A stretch of DNA of 64,000 bases, from positions 49,020,768 to 49,084,767 of the forward strand of contig CM043944.1 in NCBI GenBank assembly GCA_014529385.2, read 5' to 3'. The notes beneath the pieces are model-generated. The model saw only the letters and a list, made by a program, of their open reading frames with translations. It had not been told where the DNA came from and ran no database searches. The translations under genes were made by a program, and so were the position numbers. Positions within the stretch are counted from its first letter, which is position 1. Every line of letters begins with the position of its first letter. This stretch comes from Adiantum capillus-veneris. Lineage: Eukaryota; Streptophyta; Polypodiopsida; Polypodiales; Pteridaceae. This document shows positions 21,691 to 34,232 of this stretch, piece by piece.

Positions 21691-22944
21691 GTTAAGGACA
21701 TCTCAAATTTTTCAAGTGTGACAGGATGTAAAATACCTAATTTTTGGGTCTCTTTTAAAAATAAGAAAAATAGCTTTCAGTATCTATTTTGTCAAATTTT
21801 AATATTAGATGTTTGATTGACAATATTGTAAGGTTCTAAAGTAAAAAGCAAGGCCGTTTTCATGTTCCAGTAGGTTAGACGAACGTTTGATTCAGCTTTG
21901 GAAAAATCCACTATTTTTAGATTTTTTATGTTTTTTATGCTTTTAGGTGTTTTTTTGCAGAAAGCAGGGTCGGATCCTTAATCTACCTCTTCCGGGGAAG
22001 CTATGGTTCAATTTTATAAAAATCTGCTTTTGGAGTGCTTTTTACGCTATTTTTAGTTTTTCATGATTTTTAGGACTTTTTAGTGAAAAGCGAGTCCTCT
22101 ATATTATTCCAGTGGACGAGAAAACTCGTGGTTCAATTCTAGAAAATTTTTCTCTTTTTTTGCGTTTTACGCTAATTTTTAGCTTTTCGTGTTTTTTCGT
22201 GTTTTTGAAAAGCAATGTGCTTTTTATGATGACCTAAATATAAGAATAATAATTTTAGTCTCTGTTGGATTTAAAAATGATCACTCGGAGGAAAAACTAG
22301 ACCAAACAGGATTTCTACGAAAGTTATTTTTATAAAAAGCGATACCATAAATACGACGGGGCAGTATGGGAAAGTCAATATTGTCGGGACATTACGGTGC
22401 GGCATAGTCTAGCTACGGCTTTTAGTTGGCCAAATATTGTTCAAGTGGCCAATTTTATTGTAAAAATTAATTGGTAAGTGGGAGAGTTGACCACCAAAAG
22501 CAAAGGTATGTTTTTAGCAAAGTTTCCAAAAGCTTGCGGCTATTCTTGGCTCAAAAACTAGCGCTACCTTCTAGCTTGGGCATCACTCTAGCTTGCTGCA
22601 CTTGCCTATTAATTGCCAGTTAGTGCTTATTTTTCAGTGCCAGCTGTTGCGTCTACTACCGCAAGGCTATACGTATCTATTATACGGAGTGGTGCAAGCT
22701 CTTCATCACCATCTCCATAAGCTCTTCTCTCTCAGGAAGAAGAAGAAGAAGATGATTATTATTATTCTCTCTCTACCTGCTTACTATCTTCTCTCTCGTT
22801 TCACGATATACGCGCTCTCCGAAAGCTCTCGTGGTAAATACCTCTACATAACTCTCATCACCGCTCTCTTGCGTCAAAGAAGGAAGCCTTTCGACAGTCC
22901 CTAATCGATTCTAAAGCACGGTGAGAAGATCTAAACTCCATAGC

Positions 22945-22950
<6 letters not shown>

Positions 22951-22995
<45 letters not shown>
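22951..22995. repeat. (CT)n microsatellite
   Basis: 45-bp uninterrupted CT run. Confidence 0.95.
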
Positions 22996-22998
<3 letters not shown>

Positions 22999-25128
22999 TT
23001 TCTGAGTAGTCACTCTCTTAGTGATTGTTTTTCGTATATGAGTGCATGTATAGATTAATTGAGTACGTATGTAGTTGCCCCATGATTATTTCATCATGTT
23101 TAACACGCTCATTTATGCACATGATGCGTTTATGAATACGTACGTGCATAAAAAGCACTTTTCGTTTCACATCATAGAGGTGATAGGAACACTGTTTTGG
23201 TCATAACTCACAAACCGTTATGAATCAGTCCGAACCCTTTATTCCAATGATAAAACACATCATTTAGAACATTTTTTCTCATAGGTGTCACGTGAAAATC
23301 ATGCACGCGCTAAGAGATATGGTCAAAAACAGCTTGTTGTCGCCAAGCTCCAAGCTCCTTGGAGAGCCATTATATAGATTCACCGGATGGGCAAACCCAC
23401 TTAACCAATTGAAAACTTGATGATAAATGTATTTGGAACTCCGTTATCACCTCGGAAATGTGAATTATTAATCGTTCCATAACCAGTTTTACCTACGCGT
23501 GTAGGAGGAGTACCATATGACATCGTGAGTCAACCAAGTTGTTTATGTATGATTTATGGTTTTTTTTGTGAGTTGATTTCAATTATTAGATGCAGATATG
23601 ATTAAAGTGGCTTTCTTTTTGGGTTACCGTTTGTTGTTTAAGTACCATATGGGTAAAGTGATGTGATAGAGTGCTATTCTATATTATGGAGCGGAGCTTG
23701 ATGCATTCATTTGAGGTCATTGCATGTTATGCATACTCCCGAAAATGTCAAAATTTTATTTTTTGCATATGTGTGAAGTTATGGTTTATGGTTGACCTAA
23801 AGGTCGGAGCTGTTTTGCATCATGTTTATGGTGATGGAATGTTATCATATGATGTATGGAAACTTATGGATTGATGTGGATGCCTCATATACATGGTTAT
23901 GATTGCTTTCCACCTTTTTAGGTCAAAACTAGCTCTATGTGCTAGAGGGGTGAAGTGCAGATATGATGCATCAACTTTGCATGGTTGGATGTTGTCATAG
24001 TTGGATTTTTATATCATGATTAGTTGCTAGTCGAAATATTTTTATGCATGAAAGAATCATATTTTAAGGGCCATATGTGTGTGGACTCTGATTGATTACA
24101 GAGGATATGTCAAACTCCAAGTGTGGGAGTTGGTTCAATGTGATTATGATTTATGGTTAAGGGCTGAGAGTCCCTCATGGATTATGGTTGTGATTTTATG
24201 GTGGAAGTTGGTGTGGCTCATGTTTTTTTTTTGGATTTGGTTATGATGCCGAAATGCTCCTCAAATTTTTGCATCCATGTTATGTTCTAAAGTGGTTATG
24301 CAGGATTGGTTGTGCCTCACCTGAGTTGGGTGGAGTGCTCACCCGTGTGATGTGATTCGAATATGGTTTATGGTTTTGCCATTGGATCATGAAATTATCT
24401 AGATGGTTTATGGTAGACGTTTAAGGGTAGAGACCTTGTACAATCTAACTTCTTGGAAAAGATTATTTGTGCATATGGAAAGTGCTATTGTGATTGAACT
24501 CGCATGTTATGTTTCTCATGGCAGCATCGCTACAAGTCTAGGATCATCTACATCACTTAGCCTTAGACTAAAGGGTCGTTGACCTCGCGCTTTGCTAGAT
24601 TGGGGGTTGCCTAGGTCTTCTTCTTTTTGTTAGGCTCATCTACACAGTTAGTGAGACGTGGGTTGGATTACCTACACGGATAATGGGTCGGGGATTTTGC
24701 CTTCGCTTTGCCTAAACACCCGGTGCTTGGCATCAAAAATGCATGGCACCTAAACTTGTATGGTTGGTGTTGATACCCTACCACCTATTGTTACTTGGTA
24801 TCCTTTCAAATCTCGGGTTCATGGAGGGAGGCAAAGTGGCCTCAGCTTATGTCTGGCTTAGGTAGGTTGGAGGTGTTCTGGCTCGCTCCCGGTGAAGTGA
24901 AATTCTCTATGTCCATAGTAGAGTGGATGTGGATGGGTGGACCGATCGATCCCTACACAAGGTCCGGTGCTATGCTAGTTATTTTTTCATAAACATTTTG
25001 ATGTTATGGTATACCCAGATTTTGTCAGTGCATTAATACATGGTTGCTTGTTTCATTTAGACGAGGCATTTAAAGATTCTGTGTTGTCATTCTCTCACGT
25101 CTCTATGCAATCTACTTCACCCTTCACT

Positions 25129-25131
<3 letters not shown>

Positions 25132-25209
<78 letters not shown>
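25132..25209. repeat. (CT)n microsatellite
   Basis: About 78 bp of uninterrupted CT, one of the longest dinucleotide arrays in the window. Open frames across it are artefacts of the repeat. Confidence 0.95.
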
Positions 25210-25212
<3 letters not shown>

Positions 25213-25524
25213 CGCAATGCGGTGTGCACATATATATTCACCCTCCACAATGTTATATTTTTCTTGAGTCCACTTTCATTCATAACCCCCATTCAAGGGT
25301 AGCACTAGTCACAGGTACCTCTGGATGTAGTCCAGCTCATGGCCTAGACTCCATGCTTGGTCGGGCGCTGAGAACTCCTCCCCTATGCAAATGCTTCCGC
25401 AACTCTGATGTATATTGAAAATTGTATAAAGGTGTAAATTGTATATTTTGTGCATGGACCCCCGGGGAGGGGTACCTCTGATTTTAGAACACATGTACCC
25501 AACAAATGAACAAAAATCTTCACA

Positions 25525-25680
25525 CTCCTGTATTCTAGAATATAAGTGCGGTATAAACTTGTCATTTGAAATATTGAACAAGTTTAGCACAAACTTATAT
25601 TCTAGAATACAAGGAGCTTGCACACAAACTTACATTCTAGAATACAAGGAGCTTGCACACATGTATTTTGGAATACACTT
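25525..25680. repeat. Short tandem repeats with ATTCTAGAATA motif
   Basis: A unit of about 35 bp, AACTTA[TC]ATTCTAGAATACAAGGAGCTTGCACAC, occurs twice in tandem (about 25592-25626 and 25627-25660). Related ATTCTAGAATA (25531) and ATTTTGGAATACACTTG (25665) pieces flank it. Confidence 0.7.
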
Positions 25681-25699
25681 GTGCTACAAAATTGGTTTT

Positions 25700-28550
25700 C
25701 AAAACACAAATTGACACATAGATTATCTTCAAAAAAACATCATGGCAAACACACATCAAGTTTGTTTTTGAAAATCAAATGAGTTGTTTTACAAAAAATA
25801 AAAAAAATTATTATAGAATACACTTTTAATATATTTTTAATTGTAATTTATAGAACAACACTTTTAAAAAATAAATTTGTATTCAAGTACACAAGTTAAT
25901 AACATGCTAGTGCAAAAAACTCAAGATTAATTCTTTTAGTAGATTTAATAATCTAGTTAAAAGTCTATTTTAAATTATTTAAAATATTAAGAAACAATTA
26001 AAAAAGCTATAAAATTTACAAAATTATACTTTAAATTTTTTTGAAACAAAATAAACCATTTTACGAGTTTAGAAAAGTTTAAAATACAAATGCACTAATT
26101 GTGTTGCCAAAAAACAAGTATATTATGTTAAAACTGATCCAACACAAAAAAAAAATTGTATAAATAAATTGTGCAGCAGTAAAAAGCTAATATACCAAAA
26201 CATGAAATTTAAAATCATACTTGAAAGTCAATGATGGAGGTAAAATTGTTGTTTTGTGAAAACATTCTCTAGGGATTATATACCCAAAACTCCAAGGAAG
26301 AGTGACTCAAAATGAGACTTTGAGCTCCTTTTTAAGGCACAATAAATTTTTAGTTTCTTGTTTTTTCTTTGTCTAGAGTATTGTTGTGAAAAAAATTGTT
26401 TAGAGAAATTTAGGCTTCAACAAATCAAGCAAGAAAGAGAGATATTCTTTGGGATGAAGAGATCTAACAAATGGAGCCATCATTTTGGGACCACCCTTTT
26501 TCTTTCCCTCAAGATGTACTCTCTTTACCCTAAGCGCCCACTCAGGAAATTTTTCTTTAATACCTCTTGGGATTTTTGCAAGTTGCCATGTTTCCAGGAA
26601 TTTTGAACACATGTTCTTTTACCCTGTGAACATTTTCGCTAAAATTATAGCCGCAGGTCTTACACCTCATCTTTGATGTAATCTTTCCACTGACCAATTA
26701 ATCTATATAGTTCCATTCATATCCTTTCACCATCTTCTTAAGATCTGAAAACTCAAACAACACTACTTACTAAATACACATCTAAAATCAAACTCTCATA
26801 CCATTTACATCACTTTATTTGCTATCATTTTCAATCTCTTCTAGGTGTGAGAATACCTCTACACAAAGCAAGAGATTATTATTCAATCTACCTAAATTGC
26901 TTGCAGTGTGTGTATTACTCTACACATGATAGACAATCATTAGATAAATGTAGCCTAAGTTAGTTCCAATTGTGAACATAGTTCAACAAAAAACAAGTAA
27001 TTCCTAGCTTTAACTATTTAATTTAAGTTACTTCTAAGTGTGAACAAAGTTCAACACAAAGCAAATAAATACTAACTTTAACTATCTGAAATCACTTTCA
27101 AGTAGGAGTTTCCGCAAGCAATCACTAACCACTTTACTTAATTTACCTCCCAATGTAAGATATAATTCACACAAAGCAGATCAATTATAAACTCAAAACT
27201 CCATAGCCTAAAAATACTACATTTAACTAATTTAACTTTTATCCTAAGCTCTAACTATTTACCAAAAAGAATTAATAACTAAATTTATAAATGACTTTTT
27301 TGATATATTTTTTGATATTGTAAAGCTCACCTATAGATGAGATAAGGGGGAAGAGAGATCAATAGAATGAGGAAAACAGTTTGTTTTCACGATATATAAA
27401 TGAGTATATTTTGATCGTAATAATATTTTGATCAAAATTCTAAGAAATTATAGATACATGTTTTTGTTGATGTGGCACCATATAATATGACAGAATAAAG
27501 ATAGGTTTCATATAATACGCACGTGTAAAGTGTATTATATGTACATTGTATATTTATATGTACATTGTATAACGTACAATGCAACTTAGGGCGCAACAAG
27601 AGACACTCAATGCTTGAAGACTATCAAAATGGGCAAATCCAAACCATTTGCAATGAAAAGATATCAATAAAGAAGTGACCAAGGATATGATTAAAACAAT
27701 ATGGCCATGTGAGAACGCGGAGATAAAGAAAGGATGGTGGAAAGTATCAAAGTGCCTTCACTAAGAGATCAAAGATAATGCTGAGAGAATATACTTGGAG
27801 GTTTTTGTTTATCCATTGGACAATGCAGATTGTGCATTATAGTTTGCAAAAATGTTGTATGTACATTTTGTGCAGCAATGATCGGTAGACTTTTTCTCGA
27901 AGGAGACAAATGTATCCACCATTGATATTAGGGAGAGTTATCTGACATTCACATGGGAGGAACTGGCATTGATAGTTGAAGAGGCCAACATAGAATTAAA
28001 AAAGAGAAATATATTTTAACAATGGAGAAAAGTATTCATCGCTTAAGCCAAGATGTTCAAAATTTGACACAACGAGTGAATCCTCCACTTGTACAAGGGA
28101 CACACATTAGTCACCTTGTCTTGCATCTAAAGTTGGCTCTCGCATCACAATGAGATGCATCTTCATCTTCCCAATGTCCAGTATGGTACAAGAATTTTGA
28201 TGGATGGAGTGGACTCTATACATTGGCATGTGGCCATTATTATCACTTTGTGTGTTTAATTTGTTTAATGCAAAATAGTAGCAAATTTTCAATCTGTTCA
28301 CAAGATATTCCACAAGGAATATATTATATATTTGGTATGGAAAATGATTATAACTTCAAGCAAGCCTGGCCAAGACACCCCTAGCACAATTAGAAATCTA
28401 TTTGGTAACGAAGATGCAGGTTCTGAGCATAACAATAGAGATTGACATATTATGTATAATTGCTACCATGAAGCATTGTATATGATCAAAACATGTTGAA
28501 TAAAAGCTCTTGATTAATGGTTTTTGACACAATATTCATTCAACTCTCAA
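25700..28550. other. AT-rich stretch without a supported gene
   Basis: Very AT-rich, especially 25740-27600. A plus-strand frame at about 27870-28000 (VDFFSKETNVSTIDIRESYL, then TFTWEELALIVEEANIEL) looks protein-like but is short, bounded by stops and unidentified. It may be a decayed transposon piece. Confidence 0.4.
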
Positions 28551-28552
28551 GC

Positions 28553-30830
28553 TATATTGAATCTATGAAGTTGTCATCTTGTTCTGAGTCTGAGTGTTCT
28601 GGGTCTTCTTGTGGTTCAACTTCCATATCTATTATCAGATTCTCTTCTTTACCATCTATAGTGCATTGAGATACCTAGATATCAAAGGGGAGGCTCCTTA
28701 CCTCCTTCATGAAGTAGAACTAGTTGGAACCAATCAAAGTGCAAACAATACTTGATGAGAGTGGCATCTCGCAATTGGGATACATGGAACTCTTCAAAGC
28801 ATTAGCTAAAAAGTCTCAAAATACATTACAAAGAGGATCATTGTTATCAAATCCATCACATGTAAAGGCTACACGTTTGGCATGTAAACAATGAGGTGTT
28901 TGAAAAACTTGGATTACCATTCCATATTGAAGCAACATTTATAGGCAACAGGGTAGAGAGGTTACATGTAATGAGCATAAAAATATTTTTGTTGATCTTG
29001 AAGCATTGCAAAGGTATGCAATTCACTTCTTTGATATAAGTCAAGAGGAGTGCAATGGGGTTCTCAAGTTTGCTTTGAAGCTCGACGAATGTGAGGTCCT
29101 GAAGAATAAGAAGCTAGAAAGAGTCACCATTACCCTCATGAACCGAACTTTGGATCCATCAATAACAAAAGAGGACCCACGATACTTCAACGTGCAGTCC
29201 AAAATCATATTCTAACACTAGGATCAATTGAGGTGTACTTAGTTCAATCTATAATAAAAAAATTATTACATGTATGGTTCTTGGTTTTAAATTCCTATTT
29301 TTAAATATAGGTTGAGAAGGAAGATTTTGAAATCCTTCATTGGGTTTTTAGGCAAACCCAGATTCCTTCAATCATCAGTGAACAAAGAAATGGAGGTGAC
29401 TTAAAGACTCTTAAGTGCATGTACAACATAACACATAGTGAATTTGTGGAAAATCTATGCTTATACTGCATGGATGATGCACAATATCTTGAGAGTGTTC
29501 CTCATTGGTCGAGTAGCACTCTCTCTCTAGAGCTAAAAGGCATGAAAGTGAGTCCAAGTTTCTCCTAATGAGTAGATATTTAATTTGTTCTTTCACCTTG
29601 TCTTTCTGCTCAAGTTGCTATTCGTCAAAGGCCGTGCAATTGAAAGTGTCAATCATAACCTACCTATTGCGGAGGAATGATATAAAAGTGTGTGCAAAAC
29701 CGAGTTTCAACAAGAAATTTCAACATCACTGACATGTGCATTCTGAACAAATCAAGCACTTTTTGTCATTTCAAGATGAACTTCACAACTTGTCGTGCTA
29801 TGTCAAGTATTTTGGCAAACCATGTGGTTTCTTCACTAGTATACTAATCCTTCAGCACCGTTTAAATTGTGTGTATTACAACCATTGGCAAAAATGTGTG
29901 AAAAACACGTTTTTATTGATTTACTAGCATATTTACAATTCTTTGCATTGTCCATGACTTCTTGATTGACATATTCAACACCGATTTCTTTTAATTACAT
30001 TAATCAAGACCTCAAAAATTTATTTTTCACTTTTAATTACATTACAACTGTCAATCGCCTTTATGAACGTTTCTTTCGTTGGACTAATCAACATTACATT
30101 GATTATTTGTCTTCTTTGAAAATTAGACCAACCGTCACTCACAATTATGCATTTTCCAAGTATTATTTTGGAAACATGCTCTTCCCTTTTATGTAACATT
30201 TTTCCAAGAGATCATTTCATATCGTGTGATACGAAGAGGTTGAAAATCCTAGGCCAAACTCACTGATTTTCTTCCATGTGGCCTTCTAATGATTGATGTC
30301 TACCATGACTAGAGCACTTCGAGTTAAAAAAATTGCTTTGACAAGTGCGGTTTGTGCTTCTTCTAGAGATTGCATTCCAAAGCTTTGATGCAATGATTTT
30401 TGATGCATTTTCCAAAGTCCAACTTGACGCTTAAAAGGAACGTTGCTTGGCATTTCCTCTCCCTGTGCAAGCTGTTCTGTAGGGTTAGTTGGTGTCACTA
30501 CAGGATTAGGACTAGAGGTAATATTTGGCTATATCTGCTCTTGACATGCATCCATAACAGAGTTATGTATCCACTATCTCTTGCCACCCTTTTGGTGGGC
30601 TCTTCTCTCAAACGCTTTGCAATTGCAAGCACCTGAGGATGCTCAGATTTCTTACAATTATTTTTTATACTACCCAAAAAATGGTCCCTAATACGTGGTG
30701 CACCGCTTGATGATTTTGTAGTGAAAAAAATTTTACATTTCCCCTCCATATATTGACCGCATATGTTGTGAGCATAATCCCACTCTTTGTCATGGGATTT
30801 TTTATTCTTTGCCTTCTTTGTACCACTCGT
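28553..30830 (-). pseudogene. hAT-superfamily transposase with BED finger and DUF659, heavily decayed
   Basis: Reading the minus strand from 30830: KEWDYAHNICGQYMEGKCK and GAPRIRDHFLGS...CKKSEHP match the layout of a BED zinc finger (aromatic, C-x2-[CF], H, C; one Cys appears changed). Then comes KSLHQSFGMQSLEEAQTALV and, past stops, KATWKKISEFGLGFSTSSYH, the region ahead of DUF659. At about 30018-30140 VSDGWSNFQRRQIINVMLIS is the DUF659 signature, and VNQEVMDNAKNCKYASKSI follows at about 29910. An acidic C-terminus, MEVEPQEDPEHSDSEQDDN, ends at 28553. Many stops and shifts are present. The catalytic C-terminal part is not recognisable between 28700 and 29700, where plus-strand open frames lie instead. 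BED-DUF659 proteins are DNA transposases that bind terminal repeats. Confidence 0.7.
28990..29570 (+). pseudogene. Unidentified coding-like segments on the plus strand
   Basis: Two open stretches lie inside the decayed hAT region: 29006-29215 (FFDISQEECNGVLKFALKLD; KLERVTITLMNRTLDPS) and 29311-29567 (VEKEDFEILHWVFRQTQIPS; YNITHSEFVENLCLYCMDDA). Codon use and composition look like protein, but no domain was recognised. They could be exons of a nested gene fragment: the gap has no strong splice sites that I can vouch for. Confidence 0.3.
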
Positions 30831-30839
30831 GCCGACATT

Positions 30840-31860
30840 TTTCTTTAGTGCTTTTAATTTAATCCTTAAGGCATAAGAACTAGATGTTCAATTTAAAAGC
30901 ATTTTTCTTCTTTTCAATGTATATTAGAAAAACAATCACTAAAAAAGTAATTAAATCAGCACAGTGTGACATTTACAATGCACTCTAGTCAATCCACATA
31001 TCGACCACATATATTGTGAGCAAATATACACATTGACGCACTCTCTATACGAAATTATGAATACAAAAATGCTATAAATTTGTCAATGCAATTATAAATA
31101 TGATGATTAGTTATACATCCTCTTTGATTTGCAAACAATAAGACACATTTATTTTTAAATGCTACAAAGAATAATCAACTTCTATATTGAAACGATGATA
31201 ATTATTTAAAAAATACACACAAAAGCAATAATATCTATAATTGGTCATGTCATACACTAACAATCTTTCATACTACACAATGTACTCCCTATATAAGCCA
31301 ATGCATTCAATACAATTATACAATTGAAGACTACTTGTACCCAATCATAAGGATTGTAGTCCCCTTATGCATCCAATTCAATATATAAAAGCTGTTTTTA
31401 CCAAACTAAGGATTATAGCTCTCATATTGTGTAGTGAACTCAAATCTATGATGGTGAAAAATGCAAGACTTTAAAGATCTTTATATACCCAGTATACTAG
31501 TACAAGGCATCCGACTTTTGACTATCGACTCGTCATTTTCATATGATCATCTTCTAAAACCAACTTCAGTCCTTTCATGGATCAATGGCTTCGTCGCAAT
31601 GAGCACGACTCTCCGAATTCTCAATTGTTTTGGCTTCGTACCTTTATGTTCGGTGAAGGATTTAAATATTTTTAGAAGTGGTTACCAAATTAAGAATCAC
31701 ACTCGGCCTCAAAAAGGACTTGTGACTGTGTAACCTTAGGTCAATTCATAGGAGATGACTGTACATACTCGGCACTCAGATACACTCCCCAGGGATTTGC
31801 CTAGTCAAAGTGCCAAAGTTAGAAGAGCTTTTACTATATATAATTACACTTGTTGGGCTT
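30840..31860. other. AT-rich intergenic sequence, nothing supported
   Basis: No motif or coding-like frame longer than about 90 codons; the frame at 31461-31733 shows no recognisable feature. Confidence 0.45.
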
Positions 31861-31864
31861 GTTT

Positions 31865-31947
31865 ATTTTCTCAACGGGCCCGCCGGTTTATTATAAATTC
31901 TCTAGGTCTGAGAAAATTAAAAAGACCGGCGGGCCCGGAGGGAAAAT
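31865..31947. repeat. GC-rich inverted repeat (hairpin)
   Basis: Arms 31865-31887 and 31925-31947 pair over 23 bp with only a few mismatches; the inner CGGGCCCGCCGGT is perfect. The loop is 37 bases. Pairing extends imperfectly outward (GGGCTTGTTT against the reverse complement of the sequence near 31950-31967). Confidence 0.75.
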
Positions 31948-32172
31948 AATGAAACTCGACGGGCTAACTGGCTCTATTGGGTTTTGCAAGTCATCATCAA
32001 GATCATGTTAACAATTAACGTGATCATGTCTTTTTCATGTGTAATTCCTTGTGTTATTAACGTAATCACATGATCGTGATCATGTAAGTGAAATCCATGG
32101 ATATATGTCTATAAGTAAGCATAAGTTTACCAACAACACAAATCTCTCTCTCTATCTCTATTTCACTCACTG

Positions 32173-32174
<2 letters not shown>

Positions 32175-32252
<78 letters not shown>

Positions 32253-32304
32253 ACACCTTCACACAATTAGTTCACTATAATCTCCCCCCCCCCCCCCCCC
32301 CCCC
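32175..32304. repeat. Compound microsatellite (TC)n(AC)n and a C21 run
   Basis: TC repeat 32175-32214, AC repeat 32214-32248, then after a 35-bp gap a run of 21 C at 32284-32304. The 32310-33070 region after it is intergenic with C- and A-runs at about 32675-32716. Confidence 0.9.
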
Positions 32305-33073
32305 TCACACACATGCACACATCTTAAGATCATGGGTGACATGGTGTAAGGTAGGCATCTTGGATCACGTGCATGATGTCAGATCCCTTGGCGAACTAGA
32401 GGGAAGCGAGGATAAACTCACTAGGGATACAATACCCAAGTTTACCCTCATTTCATCCTGTATAATCAGTTATCCCTACTTTACCCTCACTTTGCTTGAT
32501 CCAACCGCTTAGAGCACATGTGATCTGAGATGCCTAACCTAGTTTTATGCTAAATTACCCTTAGTTCACTACTAGTTCACTTGGGGATTCGATAGTCAAG
32601 AGTGTTTGCAATTCATGATGCCTCATTTTTAGCCAGTATGGATCCTTGCTCAAGGACCCTCCTCAATAGACATGCCCCCCCCCCCCAAAAAAACCACCCC
32701 AAAAAAAAAAAAAAAAGCCATCTACGGGAACTACCCCACATAGACACATCGACATCTAGTTTCAAAAAGTAGCAAGGATTAAAATGAAGGCTAAGTTGTC
32801 CTCATTTTGATCGGCCTAAACAAGAAGTAAATAGTTCCTTCTTAGTTTCAACGAGTTATTAATATATATTGTTCAACTTCCCCCATAAATTGTATTTACT
32901 TGTACCGTATGGCAACGTCCTACATAAGGCATGGAAAAAAAACCCTGAATTTTGCATAATGAATATGGAGGAAGGCCTAGCTCGGCAATGCAGCAAAAGA
33001 ATTGAAACAAAGTAGAGGAGAACCCTTGATAAAGAGAGCTCCCAGATTCTACCCTCAATGATTTTTGGCAATT

Positions 33074-33877
33074 TTATGATAGCATGGAAGTGAAAATCAG
33101 CAGAAAAATGGAAGTCATTGCTAGTTGAAACGTGTAATGGACTAATGGAGCTGAATGGCTAGGTTGAGAAGCTGAGGGAGGAGTTGCTGTGGGTGTCGCC
33201 CCGCTCGATCCATCTGTGGATGTGCTCCCAGAGGGCGCCGGTGTGGGCGCTGCAGGTGATGGCATGCCAAAAATATCAATTGGCAATAGCACTTCATTGA
33301 TGGCAAAGACACTACATGGCTCTGCATTGTACAAAGTGCTGGAGATAGCTGCAGTTGTCCATTCTGTTCTCACGGTCACAGTTCCATTGAAATCTGACAC
33401 ATTTACGGTGTATTTGCCCCCATTTATGTTGGCATTATATGTTGCGAATGTGCTCAACATCATGTTATTCACTTGTTGGAGAGAGGACAGAGAGTACCAC
33501 TTTGTGAGAGCATGGAAGTGACACAAGCTCACCTTCTGTTGCTCTGTTATATTCTTCAGGAGAGTCGCAGCGGGTTGCGCCGCAAATGCCTCGTCGGTCG
33601 GTGCAAAGACTGTAATGCCCACATTGGATTGGTTTGCTTGGTTTTGGAACCTCTCCCCTGCTTGGGTGTCACTCAAGAGCTGCAAAAAATTGGTGAACTG
33701 GCCTGCACTTTGGATGACTTGAGTGATGTTGCAGAAAGCAGGAGCGGGTGCTGGTGCGGGGCTCGGCGATGGCGTCGGTGACTCGGTGGGGGCTTGTGCA
33801 TGTATTGCATGTGCGCATAGAGATAGTGCTAGGAAGAGGACGTAAAGCTGAGGGAGGTGTTGAGCTACAGTACTCAT
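33074..33877 (-). CDS. Fasciclin-like arabinogalactan protein (FLA)
   Basis: An intact 267-residue frame, ATG at 33875-33877, TAA at 33074-33076, no intron needed. Residues 1-27 are a signal peptide (LYVLFLALSLCAHAIHAQA). Residues 28-46 are an arabinogalactan module of Pro with Ala/Ser/Thr (TPSPSPAPAPAPA). One FAS1 domain spans about 48-190: the H1 box GITVFAPTDEAFAA, the central [YF]-H motif in LCHFHALTKWY, and the H2 box CSVFAINEVLLPIDIFG. Several N-x-[ST] sites are present. A second Pro/Ser/Ala-rich stretch (about 192-235) precedes a hydrophobic tail (FQLAMTSIFLLIFTSMLS), the layout of a GPI-anchor signal. Single-FAS1, GPI-anchored FLAs act at the cell surface in wall assembly and secondary wall formation. 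Length and domain order fit that group. It is the only clearly intact host gene here. No TATA box is evident upstream (33878-34200, minus). Confidence 0.93.
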   Translation of the reverse strand: MSTVAQHLPQLYVLFLALSLCAHAIHAQAPTESPTPSPSPAPAPAPAFCNITQVIQSAGQFTNFLQLLSDTQAGERFQNQANQSNVGITVFAPTDEAFAAQPAATLLKNITEQQKVSLCHFHALTKWYSLSSLQQVNNMMLSTFATYNANINGGKYTVNVSDFNGTVTVRTEWTTAAISSTLYNAEPCSVFAINEVLLPIDIFGMPSPAAPTPAPSGSTSTDGSSGATPTATPPSASQPSHSAPLVHYTFQLAMTSIFLLIFTSMLS

Positions 33878-34205
33878 GGTGGCTGGAATTGATTCAGCTG
33901 TCTCTGCAGGCTTGTGCGACTGGGCTTGTGTAGAAGCGAAGGAGGATAAACAGGGCGAAACTGGCCAATTTTGGGCTTGCAGGCAGCGTGTGTGGGTGTG
34001 CGGCGCCGTGTGTTTTCAGGGACTTTCGCTAGTTGCGATCAGAAGAACATGAAACATTTCTACGGGGCAGCCCAGGGAGCGCAGAGAGAGAGAGAGCGAG
34101 CATTGCACGTTGCGTTGTCCCAAACCCTTGGCTTGGCCTCAGCCTTGGAGTGCGCGTGTAGTGCAGGGCACTTTCGAGTTTCGCCTCCAACAGCCAGGCT
34201 GCCAG

Positions 34206-34232
34206 CTCTCTCTCTCTCTCTCTCTCTCTCTC
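34206..34232. repeat. (CT)n microsatellite upstream of the FLA gene
   Basis: 27-bp CT run 330 bp upstream of the FLA start (GA on the coding strand). GA/CT tracts in this position are frequent in plant core promoters, but a regulatory role is inferred only. Confidence 0.9.

Larger units (their letters stand above)
21717..25300 (+). repeat. Possible 3' LTR of gypsy-2 (right end undefined)
   Basis: TGTGACAGGATGTAAAATAC at 21717 starts 27 bp after the end of gypsy-2 coding sequence and looks like an LTR 5' end. The following 3.5 kb has no genes. It holds an AT-rich U3-like part, a (CT)n array at 22951-22995 and weak open frames without motifs. No 5' copy is present for comparison, so the extent is guesswork. 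Confidence 0.3.

Noticed and set aside
25006-25302. Open frames across the CT array (both strands)
   Set aside because: Dinucleotide repeats stay open in several frames (Ser-Leu or Arg-Glu runs); no coding signal outside the repeat.
33189-33933. Plus-strand frames over the FLA gene
   Set aside because: Antisense to a well-supported gene; no recognisable domain.
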